Source: Paenibacillus pinihumi DSM 23905 = JCM 16419 (GTDB taxonomy: Bacteria > Bacillota > Bacilli > Paenibacillales > Paenibacillaceae). From it: a DNA stretch of 64,000 nt. A model generated the notes under the pieces. That model did not search any database and was not told where the DNA came from. It was given only the letters and a program-made list of their open reading frames with translations. Below are positions 1-8,845 of the stretch, piece by piece. The DNA lies in NCBI RefSeq assembly GCF_000422505.1, contig NZ_KE383866.1, positions 311,106 to 375,105 of the forward strand, given 5' to 3'. The translations under genes and the position numbers were made by a program. Within the stretch, counting starts at the first letter, position 1. Every line of letters begins with the position of its first letter.

Positions 1-677
<677 letters not shown>

Positions 678-717
678 GAATCTACCTCCCTATTGCGGTA
701 ATTAGTGGTGCACAACA

Positions 718-743
718 TAGGATATGGCAACCTTAAACCAAGT
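718..743 (-). promoter_or_regulatory. Possible sigma-K promoter of the collagen-like gene
   Basis: On the minus strand CATATCCTA matches the sigma-K -10 pattern CATAnnnTA, and an AC dinucleotide lies 15 bases upstream where the -35 is expected (usual spacing 16-17). The predicted start falls about 35 bases before the start codon. The rest of the 678-895 gap contains only a weak GCCCT/AGGGC hairpin near 811-838. Confidence 0.4.
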
Positions 744-895
744 GAACCGGGGCAATTCCATCATTTGCTAAATTTTAGGTGAATACTAGAAGCCCCTGAT
801 CGATCCTACTATTACCGCCCTAAGGAGGGCTAATTGTTATTGTTGTACCCTGATCTAGCAAATTTCAAATCCATTAACCATACTTCCACTTGGTT

Positions 896-2014
896 TCATC
901 CCTGATCCGTATCCAGTCCTCCCAATCTTTCGAGGGCTTCCCCGTATTCCGGATATAATTCAAGGGACTTCCTATAGTGAATTCGTGCACCGTCTCTATC
1001 TCCAACCGATTCCCTGCAGCGGCCGATAAGATACAGCGCGTGGAAGCTCCCAACTCCTTTTAGAATCAGATAAGGCAGCCGCTGCTCCCCAAGCTCAAGG
1101 CAATGACGGAAAGCCGTCTCGGCATCCCGATATCTCTCCTTCATGAATAAAATCAAACCCCTGTAGTAATGAAGATCCGTGTAATCCGGATAAAGCTGAA
1201 TTGCCTTCTCAATCCCCTGCTCTGCGGTTCCGATGCTGCCCAGCGCCAGCAAAATATCATATTTCATCTTATAGATAAGCGATGGGGGGAGCTTGCCCGA
1301 TTCCACAAACCGTCTGATGGATGTATTTAAATTTTCAAAGGCCGCCTCGTATTGCCCGACCCGGTAATATTCACTGGCCAGATGATAATCTACCCACGGA
1401 TTGTAATCCTCACCGATCTTCTCCCGCTCCAGCAAAGATACATTGCGCTGATGCTTATTCTTCTGTACGGTGATGGCATCCATATAACCATAATGATGAA
1501 TACGTGCCGGAAGCTGCCGCAGCTCCAAAGCATCATCCGGCAAATGTCCGACCTGAAGCTGTTCATGAATGGCACCCGCAAACCGTAATCCTGCTCCATT
1601 GCGAAAGACCCTGTGCTGTGCAGCCAGATAGGAGCGGTTGGGATCGGCAGGAGCGCTGCCGAAATAGTTGATAATCGGGATCGCCCACAGCAGCGGCTTG
1701 CCCTGTTCAAGGCTGCTCCGCCACAATCCGGCATCCTCAACCTCAAGTTCTTCATCGGCATCCAGCCACACTATCCATGTCCCCTGCGCCTTGTCCAGAC
1801 CATAGTTGCGCGCATCGGCAAAATTGTTCGTCCACCCGAACTCATAAATCCTGGCTCCATGCTCCAGACAAATTTCTTTTGTCCTGTCGGTTGATCCGGT
1901 ATCGACAATAATGATTTCATCAACATGCTTTTCAGCCTGCTTCAAGGTACGGCCAATGACCGCTTCCTCATTTTTAACAATCATGCACAGTGAAACCTGG
2001 ATGTTGTCACTCAA
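896..2014 (-). CDS. Family 2 glycosyltransferase with C-terminal TPR repeats
   Basis: A 372-residue protein with a GT-A fold domain at about 1-200 (SLCMIVKNEE nucleotide-binding start, IIIVDTGSTDRTKEI, and VWLDADEE carrying the DxD-like metal site). TPR-like helical repeats follow at about 215-365. The start is TTG at 2014, eight bases after GGGGGAGAG. It resembles Firmicute SunS-type and cell-surface glycosyltransferases that modify proteins or glycans in the cytoplasm. The adjacent Thr-rich collagen-like protein on the same strand is a plausible acceptor, but this rests on proximity only. The donor sugar cannot be told. Confidence 0.85.
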   Translation of the reverse strand: MSDNIQVSLCMIVKNEEAVIGRTLKQAEKHVDEIIIVDTGSTDRTKEICLEHGARIYEFGWTNNFADARNYGLDKAQGTWIVWLDADEELEVEDAGLWRSSLEQGKPLLWAIPIINYFGSAPADPNRSYLAAQHRVFRNGAGLRFAGAIHEQLQVGHLPDDALELRQLPARIHHYGYMDAITVQKNKHQRNVSLLEREKIGEDYNPWVDYHLASEYYRVGQYEAAFENLNTSIRRFVESGKLPPSLIYKMKYDILLALGSIGTAEQGIEKAIQLYPDYTDLHYYRGLILFMKERYRDAETAFRHCLELGEQRLPYLILKGVGSFHALYLIGRCRESVGDRDGARIHYRKSLELYPEYGEALERLGGLDTDQG

Positions 2015-2116
2015 ATGCTCTCCCCCTTTTAGCCTCTTCTTGAAGTAATATAAAAAAGCGCCTGGTCATATGCATGTATTTGAAAAAACAATCGTGCAGA
2101 CAGGGAGGTGCTTCTG

Positions 2117-2953
2117 TTGACCCGCTCAATTGCAGATCGAACCCGATTAAATAACGGCACAGAGATGCCTTGGCTTGGCCTTGGCGTCTGGAAGGTCAAG
2201 GAGGAAGAAGAGCTTCTCCGCTCCGTACTCACCGCGCTGGACCACGGATACCGGAGCATAGATACGGCAGCCGTATACGGCAATGAAACAGAGGTCGGAA
2301 AAGCGCTGCGGGAGTCAGGAGTGCCGCGCGAGCAATTGTTCGTGACGACGAAGCTGTGGAATACAGAGCATGGATATAACCGTACGATTAGCGCCTTTGA
2401 ACAGAGTCTGGACCGGCTGAAGCTCGAATATATCGATTTGTATCTGATACACTGGCCGGTCCGAAATCAATTTACAGAGACATGGAAAGCCTTTACCAAG
2501 CTGTATGAGGAGGGAAGAATCCGGGCAATCGGGGTAAGCAACTTCCAAATTTATCATCTGGAAGAGCTTATGGCATCAAGCGGCGTCATTCCGGCGGTGA
2601 ACCAGATCGAGCTCCATCCACGGCTTACGCAGAAGCCGCTGCTGAACTTTTGCAACGGTCATGGAATTCAGGTAGAAGCCTGGAGCCCTCTCATGAGGGG
2701 CAGACTTATGGATGAGCCGCTGCTGGCCCGACTGGCAGACGAGCATAACAAAACGGTAGCGCAAATCATACTGCGCTGGAATCTTCAGCTTGGCATTGTA
2801 ACCATCCCCAAAACGGTTACAGAAGCACGAATTATAGAGAATGCGGATATTTTTAATTTTGAGCTGCCTGATGACGCGATGCTTGCCATTGATGCGCTTA
2901 ATCAGGAGATACGGACAGGGGCACACCCGGACTTTTTTGATTTGCCGAAGTAA
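2117..2953 (+). CDS. Aldo/keto reductase (YvgN/YtbE type)
   Basis: A 278-residue NADPH-dependent reductase of aldehydes and ketones. The catalytic tetrad is visible: D and Y in SIDTAAVYGN, K in VTTKLWN, H in YLIHWP. The cofactor-binding part contains AIGVSNF and the late TIPKTV segment. Length and order match AKR family 5 enzymes such as B. subtilis YvgN. The start is taken as TTG at 2117, eight bases after AGGGAGG; an upstream in-frame GTG at 2108 overlaps that ribosome binding site. It stands alone between a divergent glycosyltransferase and a convergent transporter. The physiological substrate is unknown (methylglyoxal is a common one). Confidence 0.9.
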   Translation: MTRSIADRTRLNNGTEMPWLGLGVWKVKEEEELLRSVLTALDHGYRSIDTAAVYGNETEVGKALRESGVPREQLFVTTKLWNTEHGYNRTISAFEQSLDRLKLEYIDLYLIHWPVRNQFTETWKAFTKLYEEGRIRAIGVSNFQIYHLEELMASSGVIPAVNQIELHPRLTQKPLLNFCNGHGIQVEAWSPLMRGRLMDEPLLARLADEHNKTVAQIILRWNLQLGIVTIPKTVTEARIIENADIFNFELPDDAMLAIDALNQEIRTGAHPDFFDLPK

Positions 2954-2981
2954 GGTTCGAATGGCTGCCTCCGAAAACAAA

Positions 2982-3012
2982 AGCCCTCATTGCATTTTAA
3001 GCAAAGAGGGCT
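2982..3012 (-). terminator. Intrinsic terminator of the EamA transporter gene
   Basis: Stem AGCCCTC/GAGGGCT with an inner TTGC/GCAA pair, followed on the minus strand by TTTTGTTTT. It separates the convergent reductase and transporter genes. Confidence 0.75.
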
Positions 3013-3035
3013 GATTCTCATTGTAAATAGATATG

Positions 3036-3989
3036 TTACTTTGGTATTGACCTTGCATCGGACTGATGATGAACTGCCCGCGCCTTGCGCTGTGGCAGCA
3101 AATTCCTCCCGATAACACCAAGCAGAATACAGAGACCGCCGACATAATGGAACCATTCCATCTGTTCATTCAGAACCATGACTCCCGCCACAATCGAGAT
3201 CAGCGTCGCCAGGTTGGCGAAGACGCTCATTTGGGAGGCTTCAAGCTTGGACAAGGCATAATTGGACAGGTAAGAGGTCACAAGAGACGACAATATGCCC
3301 AGGTACAATATCGCCAGCAGAAACGGCAGCTTCGCAAACGGAGCAAAGTAGTGTCCGGTTGTTCCCTGGCGAATGTGCTCACCCAGCGCCAATACATTAA
3401 AGAGCACAAAACCTGCTGCTGTCATCACATATGTCAGTGTGAAAACATCCCATTTTTGTCCCAGCTTGCGGGCCATCACGTTATAGCCTGCGGAGGATAG
3501 CGACGACAGCAGGATCAGCACACTCCCGATCAGGCTTGAGGTACTCATATCCAGCCCCTTGAGCATAAAAATGAACATAACGCCGAATACGGAAATCAGC
3601 GTAGCCGCAAGCTGCCAGCCGCCGGTCCGCTCCTTAAGAAAATAGGCGGCAAGCAGCATCGTAAAGATCGGGATCGCTGCCTGGATAATTCCCGCTTCCG
3701 AGGTCGTTGTGTACACCAGCCCGAACACCTGGAACGTAAAAAACAGAACAGGATACAATAAAGCGAGCGGTAAAATGCTCCATAAATCCTTGCTCCAGTT
3801 GATTTTAAGCTTCACCCAGCCAAATAGGACAGGCACTGTAGCCGCTGCAAGCGATAATGTAAAACGATGCGCCAAAATATCCAAAGGCCCTGCATCCTTT
3901 AGGGCAATTTTAACAAAAATAAATGAAAAACCGATAATAACCGAATAAATTAATGCTGCGATATATCCGCTGGTCCGGTTTTGCTTCAT
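3036..3989 (-). CDS. EamA-family drug/metabolite transporter (DMT superfamily)
   Basis: A 317-residue polytopic membrane protein with two EamA halves (about 10-140 and 155-290) and about ten hydrophobic segments. The start chosen is ATG at 3989 behind AAGGTGAG; a longer frame to 4031 has no ribosome binding site. Members export amino acids, nucleosides or other metabolites. The gene is divergent from a MocR regulator, an arrangement common for EamA exporters. The neighbour suggests that an amino acid, amine or vitamin B6-linked compound is moved, but the substrate is not visible in the sequence. Confidence 0.85.
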   Translation of the reverse strand: MKQNRTSGYIAALIYSVIIGFSFIFVKIALKDAGPLDILAHRFTLSLAAATVPVLFGWVKLKINWSKDLWSILPLALLYPVLFFTFQVFGLVYTTTSEAGIIQAAIPIFTMLLAAYFLKERTGGWQLAATLISVFGVMFIFMLKGLDMSTSSLIGSVLILLSSLSSAGYNVMARKLGQKWDVFTLTYVMTAAGFVLFNVLALGEHIRQGTTGHYFAPFAKLPFLLAILYLGILSSLVTSYLSNYALSKLEASQMSVFANLATLISIVAGVMVLNEQMEWFHYVGGLCILLGVIGRNLLPQRKARAVHHQSDARSIPK

Positions 3990-4039
3990 CTTACTCACCT
4001 TCTGTCTGTTGTAATCCTTACGGACTCTCAACCATATTC

Positions 4040-4053
4040 ATGCTGCGCAGCAT
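4040..4053. promoter_or_regulatory. Perfect 14-bp palindrome upstream of the transporter gene
   Basis: ATGCTGCGCAGCAT lies 51 bases upstream of the transporter start, in the divergent region shared with the MocR gene. It could be an operator or a small hairpin in the leader. No regulator can be assigned from sequence alone. Confidence 0.35.
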
Positions 4054-4107
4054 CCATGCTTTAATCTTACCCGGCTACTCCCATGTGGTACAATAACAGA
4101 AAACATG

Positions 4108-4125
4108 ATCTGTACCGATACAGAT
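4108..4125. promoter_or_regulatory. Palindromic operator candidate before the MocR gene
   Basis: ATCTGTA-CCGA-TACAGAT is a 7-4-7 inverted repeat 18 bases upstream of the MocR start. It follows a TACAAT -10-like element at 4089-4094. Autoregulation by the adjacent MocR protein is the simplest reading. Confidence 0.4.
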
Positions 4126-4143
4126 GTTGGACTGAGGGATACG

Positions 4144-5493
4144 ATGACTAAATATATGAAGCTTCTTGCGGATTTGGAAGCATGGATCGATAGCGGGAAG
4201 CAAGGGGAAAAGCTCCCCTCCATCCGGATGCTCGCCGATCAATACGGCTACAGCCACAGCACAATTATTAGAGCGCTGCAGGAGCTGGAGCAGCGCCATC
4301 TGATTTATTCCATTCCCAAGAGCGGGTACTACATTGTCAAAAGCAGGACTAAGGCTAAGGCACAGCATGACACTTCCGGTGTGCTGGATTTTATATCCGC
4401 CTCACCCGACCCGGACATTTTTCCCTACGTGGATTTTCAGCATTGCATGAACAAAGCGATTGATACTTACCGCAGCGAGCTGTTCATGTATGGGACACCC
4501 AGCGGCCTCCCGGCCTTGATTCAGGTCATCCAGAAACAATTGACGGCCTTTCAGATTTTTGTAAATACCAGTCAGATCGTCATTACTTCCGGTGTGCAGC
4601 AGGCACTGGCCATTCTGAGTGAGCTTGAGTTTCCCGATGGCAGGCAGAAGGTGCTGATTGAACAGCCGAGCTATCATTTGCTAATTGATCTGCTGGAGAC
4701 ACGGGGCATTCCGGTGCTTGGAATTAACCGGACGGCGGAAGGTATCGACCTGATTGAACTGGAGCGCCTCTTCCGCACAGAAAGCATCAAATTCTTTTAT
4801 ACGATTCCCAGGTTCCACAATCCGCTAGGCAGCTCCTACGATGAAGAGACCAAGCGGAGGATTGCAGGCCTGGCCGAGCAGTATAACGTCTATATCGTCG
4901 AGGATGACTACATGGGCGACTTTGAGCAAAATTCCAAGTCCGATCCTATTTATGCCTATAGCCAAACTTCCCGTGTTATCTATCTGAAAAGCTATTCCAA
5001 AATTATATTCCCCGGCCTGCGGGTAGCAGCAGCTGTACTGCCTGAGCCGCTAATCGATGCCTTCACCCGCTACAAGCGTATTCTGGACATTGACAGCGCA
5101 GCGATGTCCCAGGCAGCCCTCGAGATTTATATCAAAAGCGGTATGTTTGCGCGCCACCGGACACGGGTTATTTCCTCTTATGCGGAAAAAGCACGTACGC
5201 TGGACATTGCCTTGAAGCAGTTGGCCGTGCTACACCCTGAGCTGGTTGCGTATTCTACCCCCGCACAGCCAATGATCCACAATCATTTTGTGCTCAAAAA
5301 AAGAGCGCTGACCGATAAGCTGATCAGCGCTCTGAAGCAAAAATCAATATTAATCGGCTCGATTAACAGCCATTACTTGCACGGCTTTGAGCAGCAGCCG
5401 ATTGTGAAGCTGAATGTCTCCCAGCTTGCCGCCGGGCAAATCCAGACAGGAATGGAGCAGCTTTCCGCTGTGCTCGCCCGGATGAACGCTTAA
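4144..5493 (+). CDS. MocR-type regulator (GntR HTH fused to PLP aminotransferase fold)
   Basis: A 449-residue fusion protein. A winged HTH lies at about 5-75 (KLPSIRMLADQYGYSHSTI), then an aminotransferase fold I domain to the C-terminus. SYSK in VIYLKSYSK is the expected PLP-binding lysine and VEDDYMGDF carries the cofactor-ring aspartate. The start at 4144 follows a weak GAGGGA; a longer frame from 4105 is possible. MocR proteins use PLP as a sensor and control neighbouring genes, here probably the divergent EamA exporter. The stop overlaps by four bases the stop of the convergent radical SAM gene. Confidence 0.9.
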   Translation: MTKYMKLLADLEAWIDSGKQGEKLPSIRMLADQYGYSHSTIIRALQELEQRHLIYSIPKSGYYIVKSRTKAKAQHDTSGVLDFISASPDPDIFPYVDFQHCMNKAIDTYRSELFMYGTPSGLPALIQVIQKQLTAFQIFVNTSQIVITSGVQQALAILSELEFPDGRQKVLIEQPSYHLLIDLLETRGIPVLGINRTAEGIDLIELERLFRTESIKFFYTIPRFHNPLGSSYDEETKRRIAGLAEQYNVYIVEDDYMGDFEQNSKSDPIYAYSQTSRVIYLKSYSKIIFPGLRVAAAVLPEPLIDAFTRYKRILDIDSAAMSQAALEIYIKSGMFARHRTRVISSYAEKARTLDIALKQLAVLHPELVAYSTPAQPMIHNHFVLKKRALTDKLISALKQKSILIGSINSHYLHGFEQQPIVKLNVSQLAAGQIQTGMEQLSAVLARMNA

Positions 5494-6350
5494 AGCAGCG
5501 GCTGTGGATTGCGCTCCAGCAGCCCCGCTCCATATACCTGGCCAAGCTGCAATTCCGGCATATGAATGTAACCAATGTAGCAGCCGCATTTCTTCATGCC
5601 GCAAGCCCGCTCCTGTGATAGTCCCTCCAGCCCGTCGCGGTACAGGTTGCCGATAACCTTGCGGTCCTTGTAGCAGCGCTTGACCTGGCCTGAGCCCTGG
5701 ACATAAAATACTTGCGATCCGGCCTGACAGGACTTGCCGAGGCTCTCATAATCCGGGATATTCAGGCTGAAATACGGGTCTACCTCTTCCAGAGAGCGGA
5801 TCTCCCCGGCCGTGTAGCGGTTGCCGTTATCCTTGAACGCATTGATCCACAAGTAAACATCCTCCGGCAGCGCCCGCCGCAGTGAGGCTATCGAATCAAA
5901 AGCGCTGCGGACACCAACCGATCCAACACTGAAGCGCAAGCTGCGGTTATATAACTCCATACACTGCGAGACAAACCGCGCCTCTTCTGTCTGCCCCGGA
6001 TGATAGGTAGCCCAGAAGGACACCTTCTCCGGGTTCAGCCGCTCTGTCCACTCCAGCTTGACGGAAAGGTTGGTCTGCACGGATATTTTCTTAATATGCT
6101 TCATGTCCCCCAGCTCGACCATGGCCTCCCTGTACCAGCGGTGAATCAATGCCTCGCCATAGGGGTTGAAAAAGATGGACAACTCATGGCCAAGCTGCTC
6201 CTGGGCACGGACCCAATCCATGAACTGCTCCAGCTGGCCCCTGTCACGGGCGAGTGTGTCCTTGCTGTCGACATTTTTGCTGAACGGACAGTATGGACAG
6301 TCATAGTTGCAGGAGGATAAGGACCCGCGGTAATACAGAACGGCCTTCAT
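5490..6350 (-). CDS. STM4011-family radical SAM protein
   Basis: A 286-residue radical SAM enzyme. C14, C18 and C21 in SCNYDCPYCPF form the CX3CX2C site of the 4Fe-4S cluster that cleaves S-adenosylmethionine. The C-terminal part has further cysteines (KSCQAG, KRCYKD, ACGMKKCGC) that could bind an auxiliary cluster, as in SPASM-type enzymes. It is the last gene of the operon, and its ATG overlaps the stop of the preceding gene as ATGA. The family is defined by Salmonella STM4011 and travels with STM4012-4015; no substrate is known to me. Redox modification of a peptide or small metabolite is inferred. Confidence 0.9.
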   Translation of the reverse strand: MKAVLYYRGSLSSCNYDCPYCPFSKNVDSKDTLARDRGQLEQFMDWVRAQEQLGHELSIFFNPYGEALIHRWYREAMVELGDMKHIKKISVQTNLSVKLEWTERLNPEKVSFWATYHPGQTEEARFVSQCMELYNRSLRFSVGSVGVRSAFDSIASLRRALPEDVYLWINAFKDNGNRYTAGEIRSLEEVDPYFSLNIPDYESLGKSCQAGSQVFYVQGSGQVKRCYKDRKVIGNLYRDGLEGLSQERACGMKKCGCYIGYIHMPELQLGQVYGAGLLERNPQPLL

Positions 6351-7702
6351 ACGACGACATATCCTTCCATACGCTCCCGCACCTCATCCGAAATCAGCCA
6401 GTCGCCGATTGCATCTGAATAAGCCAGACCCTCGTCTGTCAGCCGCAGAATGCCGTTCTCTACTGATGCAAGCTCAGCCGCAAGCAGTCTTTCCAGCTGC
6501 GGGATATCGTCCAGCACTCCGGTGCCGAATCGCAGCCCGTAATCCGCCAGGGTGAGCCCTTCCTTATGCAGCAGTGCCTTGAGCAGGAAGCGAAGCCGCT
6601 GCTCTGTCCCGTCCAATATAAATCCATAATCCGCTGTGCGGTAACTCGCCGCGGATACATAATCCGCGATAATGCTCTGCGTGGCTGCACGGCTGACACC
6701 ATATCTGGAAGCATAATGCACGCCTCTTGTATAGGAGCGGGCGCCGCAGCCCAGTCCGACCATGCCTTCCTCCTGGCAGCTGTAGTCCAGCACCCGTTTG
6801 CCGCCTGCAGCTGCAGGCTTGGCAAAACGGCGCATCGAGAATTGCTCATAGCCGCGGGAGAGCAGCAGGTCACGGGCGGCATAGTAGCATTGCAGCCGAA
6901 TATCCCCGCCCTGCTCCCTGATTTGCTCCGGCTTCACAATCGTATGCTCGCGCGTATAGAGCGGATAGATGAACAGCTCGCCCGGCTCATAGCTCAAGGC
7001 GCGCTCTACAGAATAGAGCCAGGACTCCACGGTCTGGCCCGGCAGTCCGTAGATCAGGTCCAGATTAAGCAGCGGAAATTGAAAGGCCGCAAGCTTCTCC
7101 AGCGCCGCCTCTACCAGGCTCGGCTTTTGCGGACGGTAGATTGCGGCGGACTCCGCCTCGACGAAGCTCTGGATGCCCATGCTCACCCGGTCGACATGAT
7201 GCGCCTTGAGGATGCGCAGCCGTTCCTCCGTTACCGTATCCGGTGATGTTTCCACGGAAATTGACGCCAGCTGCGGATTCAAGCCCATCGTGTGCTCCGC
7301 GATATGAAACAGCCTCTCCAGTTGCCCCGGCTCCAGAAGCGTCGGCGTTCCTCCGCCAATCGCGAATCTGGCGAAGGGTTTCCCGTGCAGAAACTCCGCC
7401 CATTGTCCGGCCTGGCGCTCCAGCGCATCCACATATTCCTTATGGACATCAGCGCGCCGGTCAGGCAGCGTAAACAGATTGCAAAATCCGCAGCGCACCG
7501 CGCAAAACGGAATATGCATGTACAAAAAGTAGGTGTCTGCCTGCTCGGCCGCCCACAGATCGGACAGTGGAAGCCCCGGCTCAATTGGCAGGTAGGCAGT
7601 TTTATGCGGGTAAGAATACAAATAAGAGCGGTATGGAGCAGCAGCCAGCCCCTCGGCCCACTGTCTTGGCTCCACAGCCGCCCCGTCGTGGCGGACGGAC
7701 AT
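6347..7702 (-). CDS. STM4012-family radical SAM protein (HemN-like)
   Basis: A 451-residue protein of HemN/HemW architecture. MHIPFCAVRCGFCN contains the CX3CX2C cluster site at C67, C71 and C74. FAIGGGTPT is the glycine-rich SAM-binding motif, and GIQSF and LDLIYGLPGQ are HemN family hallmarks. A C-terminal HemN-type domain follows. The start at 7702 is supported by AAGGAGGGG. It is translationally coupled to the STM4011-like gene. Although it resembles coproporphyrinogen dehydrogenase, the context makes it a component of the STM4011-4015 system. The gap before it in the operon is occupied by a small repeat element. Confidence 0.9.
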   Translation of the reverse strand: MSVRHDGAAVEPRQWAEGLAAAPYRSYLYSYPHKTAYLPIEPGLPLSDLWAAEQADTYFLYMHIPFCAVRCGFCNLFTLPDRRADVHKEYVDALERQAGQWAEFLHGKPFARFAIGGGTPTLLEPGQLERLFHIAEHTMGLNPQLASISVETSPDTVTEERLRILKAHHVDRVSMGIQSFVEAESAAIYRPQKPSLVEAALEKLAAFQFPLLNLDLIYGLPGQTVESWLYSVERALSYEPGELFIYPLYTREHTIVKPEQIREQGGDIRLQCYYAARDLLLSRGYEQFSMRRFAKPAAAGGKRVLDYSCQEEGMVGLGCGARSYTRGVHYASRYGVSRAATQSIIADYVSAASYRTADYGFILDGTEQRLRFLLKALLHKEGLTLADYGLRFGTGVLDDIPQLERLLAAELASVENGILRLTDEGLAYSDAIGDWLISDEVRERMEGYVVV

Positions 7703-7765
7703 GCGATCCCCTCCTTGACTGAATAGCGGGCGGATCTACCGCCGCCTGATACATGTATTGCCATC

Positions 7766-7980
7766 TATAATGGCTCAAAATCGATAGTTGACACGAAACG
7801 ATGAAGCAACGCTGCGAGAAACTCCGATCGCAGTTGTTCCCAGATTTCCTGTATTCCTCCCTGTACGTGGTTGAAATCTGCGAACAAAGGCGACCGCTAC
7901 ACTTCTCCAGCCTCCCTCTTTCCCTCCGCTCAAGCTACTTCTAGTGGTCAACAACTGCTTCTTAAATTGAGCCACTTATA
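7766..7980. mobile_element. MITE-like element with terminal inverted repeats
   Basis: The left end TATAATGGCTCAA (7766-7778) and right end TTGAGCCACTTATA (7967-7980) are inverted copies differing by one inserted base. Subterminal AGTTGAC (7786-7792) and GTCAACAACT (7947-7956) continue the symmetry. The roughly 215-bp interior has no convincing gene. Both ends carry TA, compatible with a TA target duplication. It sits exactly in the only large gap (7703-7989) of an otherwise compact operon. No second copy was noticed in this window. Confidence 0.5.
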
Positions 7981-7989
7981 TAGCAATTG

Positions 7990-8775
7990 TTACAGGAAAA
8001 ATTCTCGATAAGGTACGTTCCATACGACGTCATGCGCCAGCCGGTGCCCCTGATAGCCATCCTCCCCATAAGCCGTTCCATGGTCTGAGAAGGCCATGCA
8101 GAAGGCCGGTCCGCGATCCCGCATGGCGTCGAATAACGGGCCGAGCTGCTGATCCACATACCGGATTGCCGCCCGTTGGGTATCTACCGAATCATGCCGG
8201 GCGCCCGGAACAAAATAATGATTCGGGCCATGAATGGCCGAAACATTGAGAAACAGGAACAGCCGCTGCTTCGGATCAGCCTCCCTCAGCAATTTCAAGG
8301 CATGACCAACCTGATGTTCAGTCGAGCGGGGGTTCGTCACCCCGAAGGTCATGCGCCAGTAGCTCTCCTGGAAGTAGCCCGGCAGCACTCTGGCCAGCGG
8401 CACCTTCTTGGTAAAAAAGATCACCCCGCCGATGCAGATCGTCCGGTAGCCTTCCGACTGCAGGCCGGATACGATATCCGGCGTATCGAATAACCAGGTG
8501 CGGGGATCGGTGCGCAAACCGGTATTTTTGGAGTGAAACAGTCTGACATGCGTGCTCTTGTCAGTATTTGCAGGTGTAGGCAAAAAACCGCCGAAGAAAG
8601 CATGATGCGCCGCATACGTAAAGCTGCCGGGAGTGTGGCGCTTCTCCCAGGGGCCGCTCCCGCATAAATTCGGGCAATTCGCCTCTTCCAGCTTTGCAGC
8701 ATCATAGCGCAGCGTATCCAGCGTAATCATCAAAATATCATGGCTGCCGACAACCTGATTCATATCTGTAATCAT
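7990..8775 (-). CDS. STM4013-family hydrolase (alkaline phosphatase/sulfatase superfamily)
   Basis: A 261-residue protein. ILMITLDTLRYDAA is the N-terminal metal-binding aspartate and nucleophile region of the alkaline phosphatase superfamily. FLNVSAIHGPNHYF and FSDHGTAYGEDG with GHRLAH carry the later metal ligands. The start is placed at ATG 8775, six bases after AAGGATGG; an upstream in-frame ATG at 8796 lacks a ribosome binding site. It probably hydrolyses a phosphate or sulfate ester, or transfers a phospho group, in the STM4011-4015 pathway. The C-terminus is intact, so the downstream repeat element did not disrupt it. The gap to the preceding gene is about 70 bases. Confidence 0.85.
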   Translation of the reverse strand: MITDMNQVVGSHDILMITLDTLRYDAAKLEEANCPNLCGSGPWEKRHTPGSFTYAAHHAFFGGFLPTPANTDKSTHVRLFHSKNTGLRTDPRTWLFDTPDIVSGLQSEGYRTICIGGVIFFTKKVPLARVLPGYFQESYWRMTFGVTNPRSTEHQVGHALKLLREADPKQRLFLFLNVSAIHGPNHYFVPGARHDSVDTQRAAIRYVDQQLGPLFDAMRDRGPAFCMAFSDHGTAYGEDGYQGHRLAHDVVWNVPYREFFL

Positions 8776-8845
8776 GCCTGCCCATCCTTTATTCATATAC
8801 TTGCGCAGCTAATCAGCCGCGCTTGCAGTAATGACCTGTCGCATT

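Noticed and set aside
7775-7975. 66-codon frame within the repeat element
   Set aside because: Its composition is not protein-like, it has no ribosome binding site, and it is bounded by the inverted repeats.
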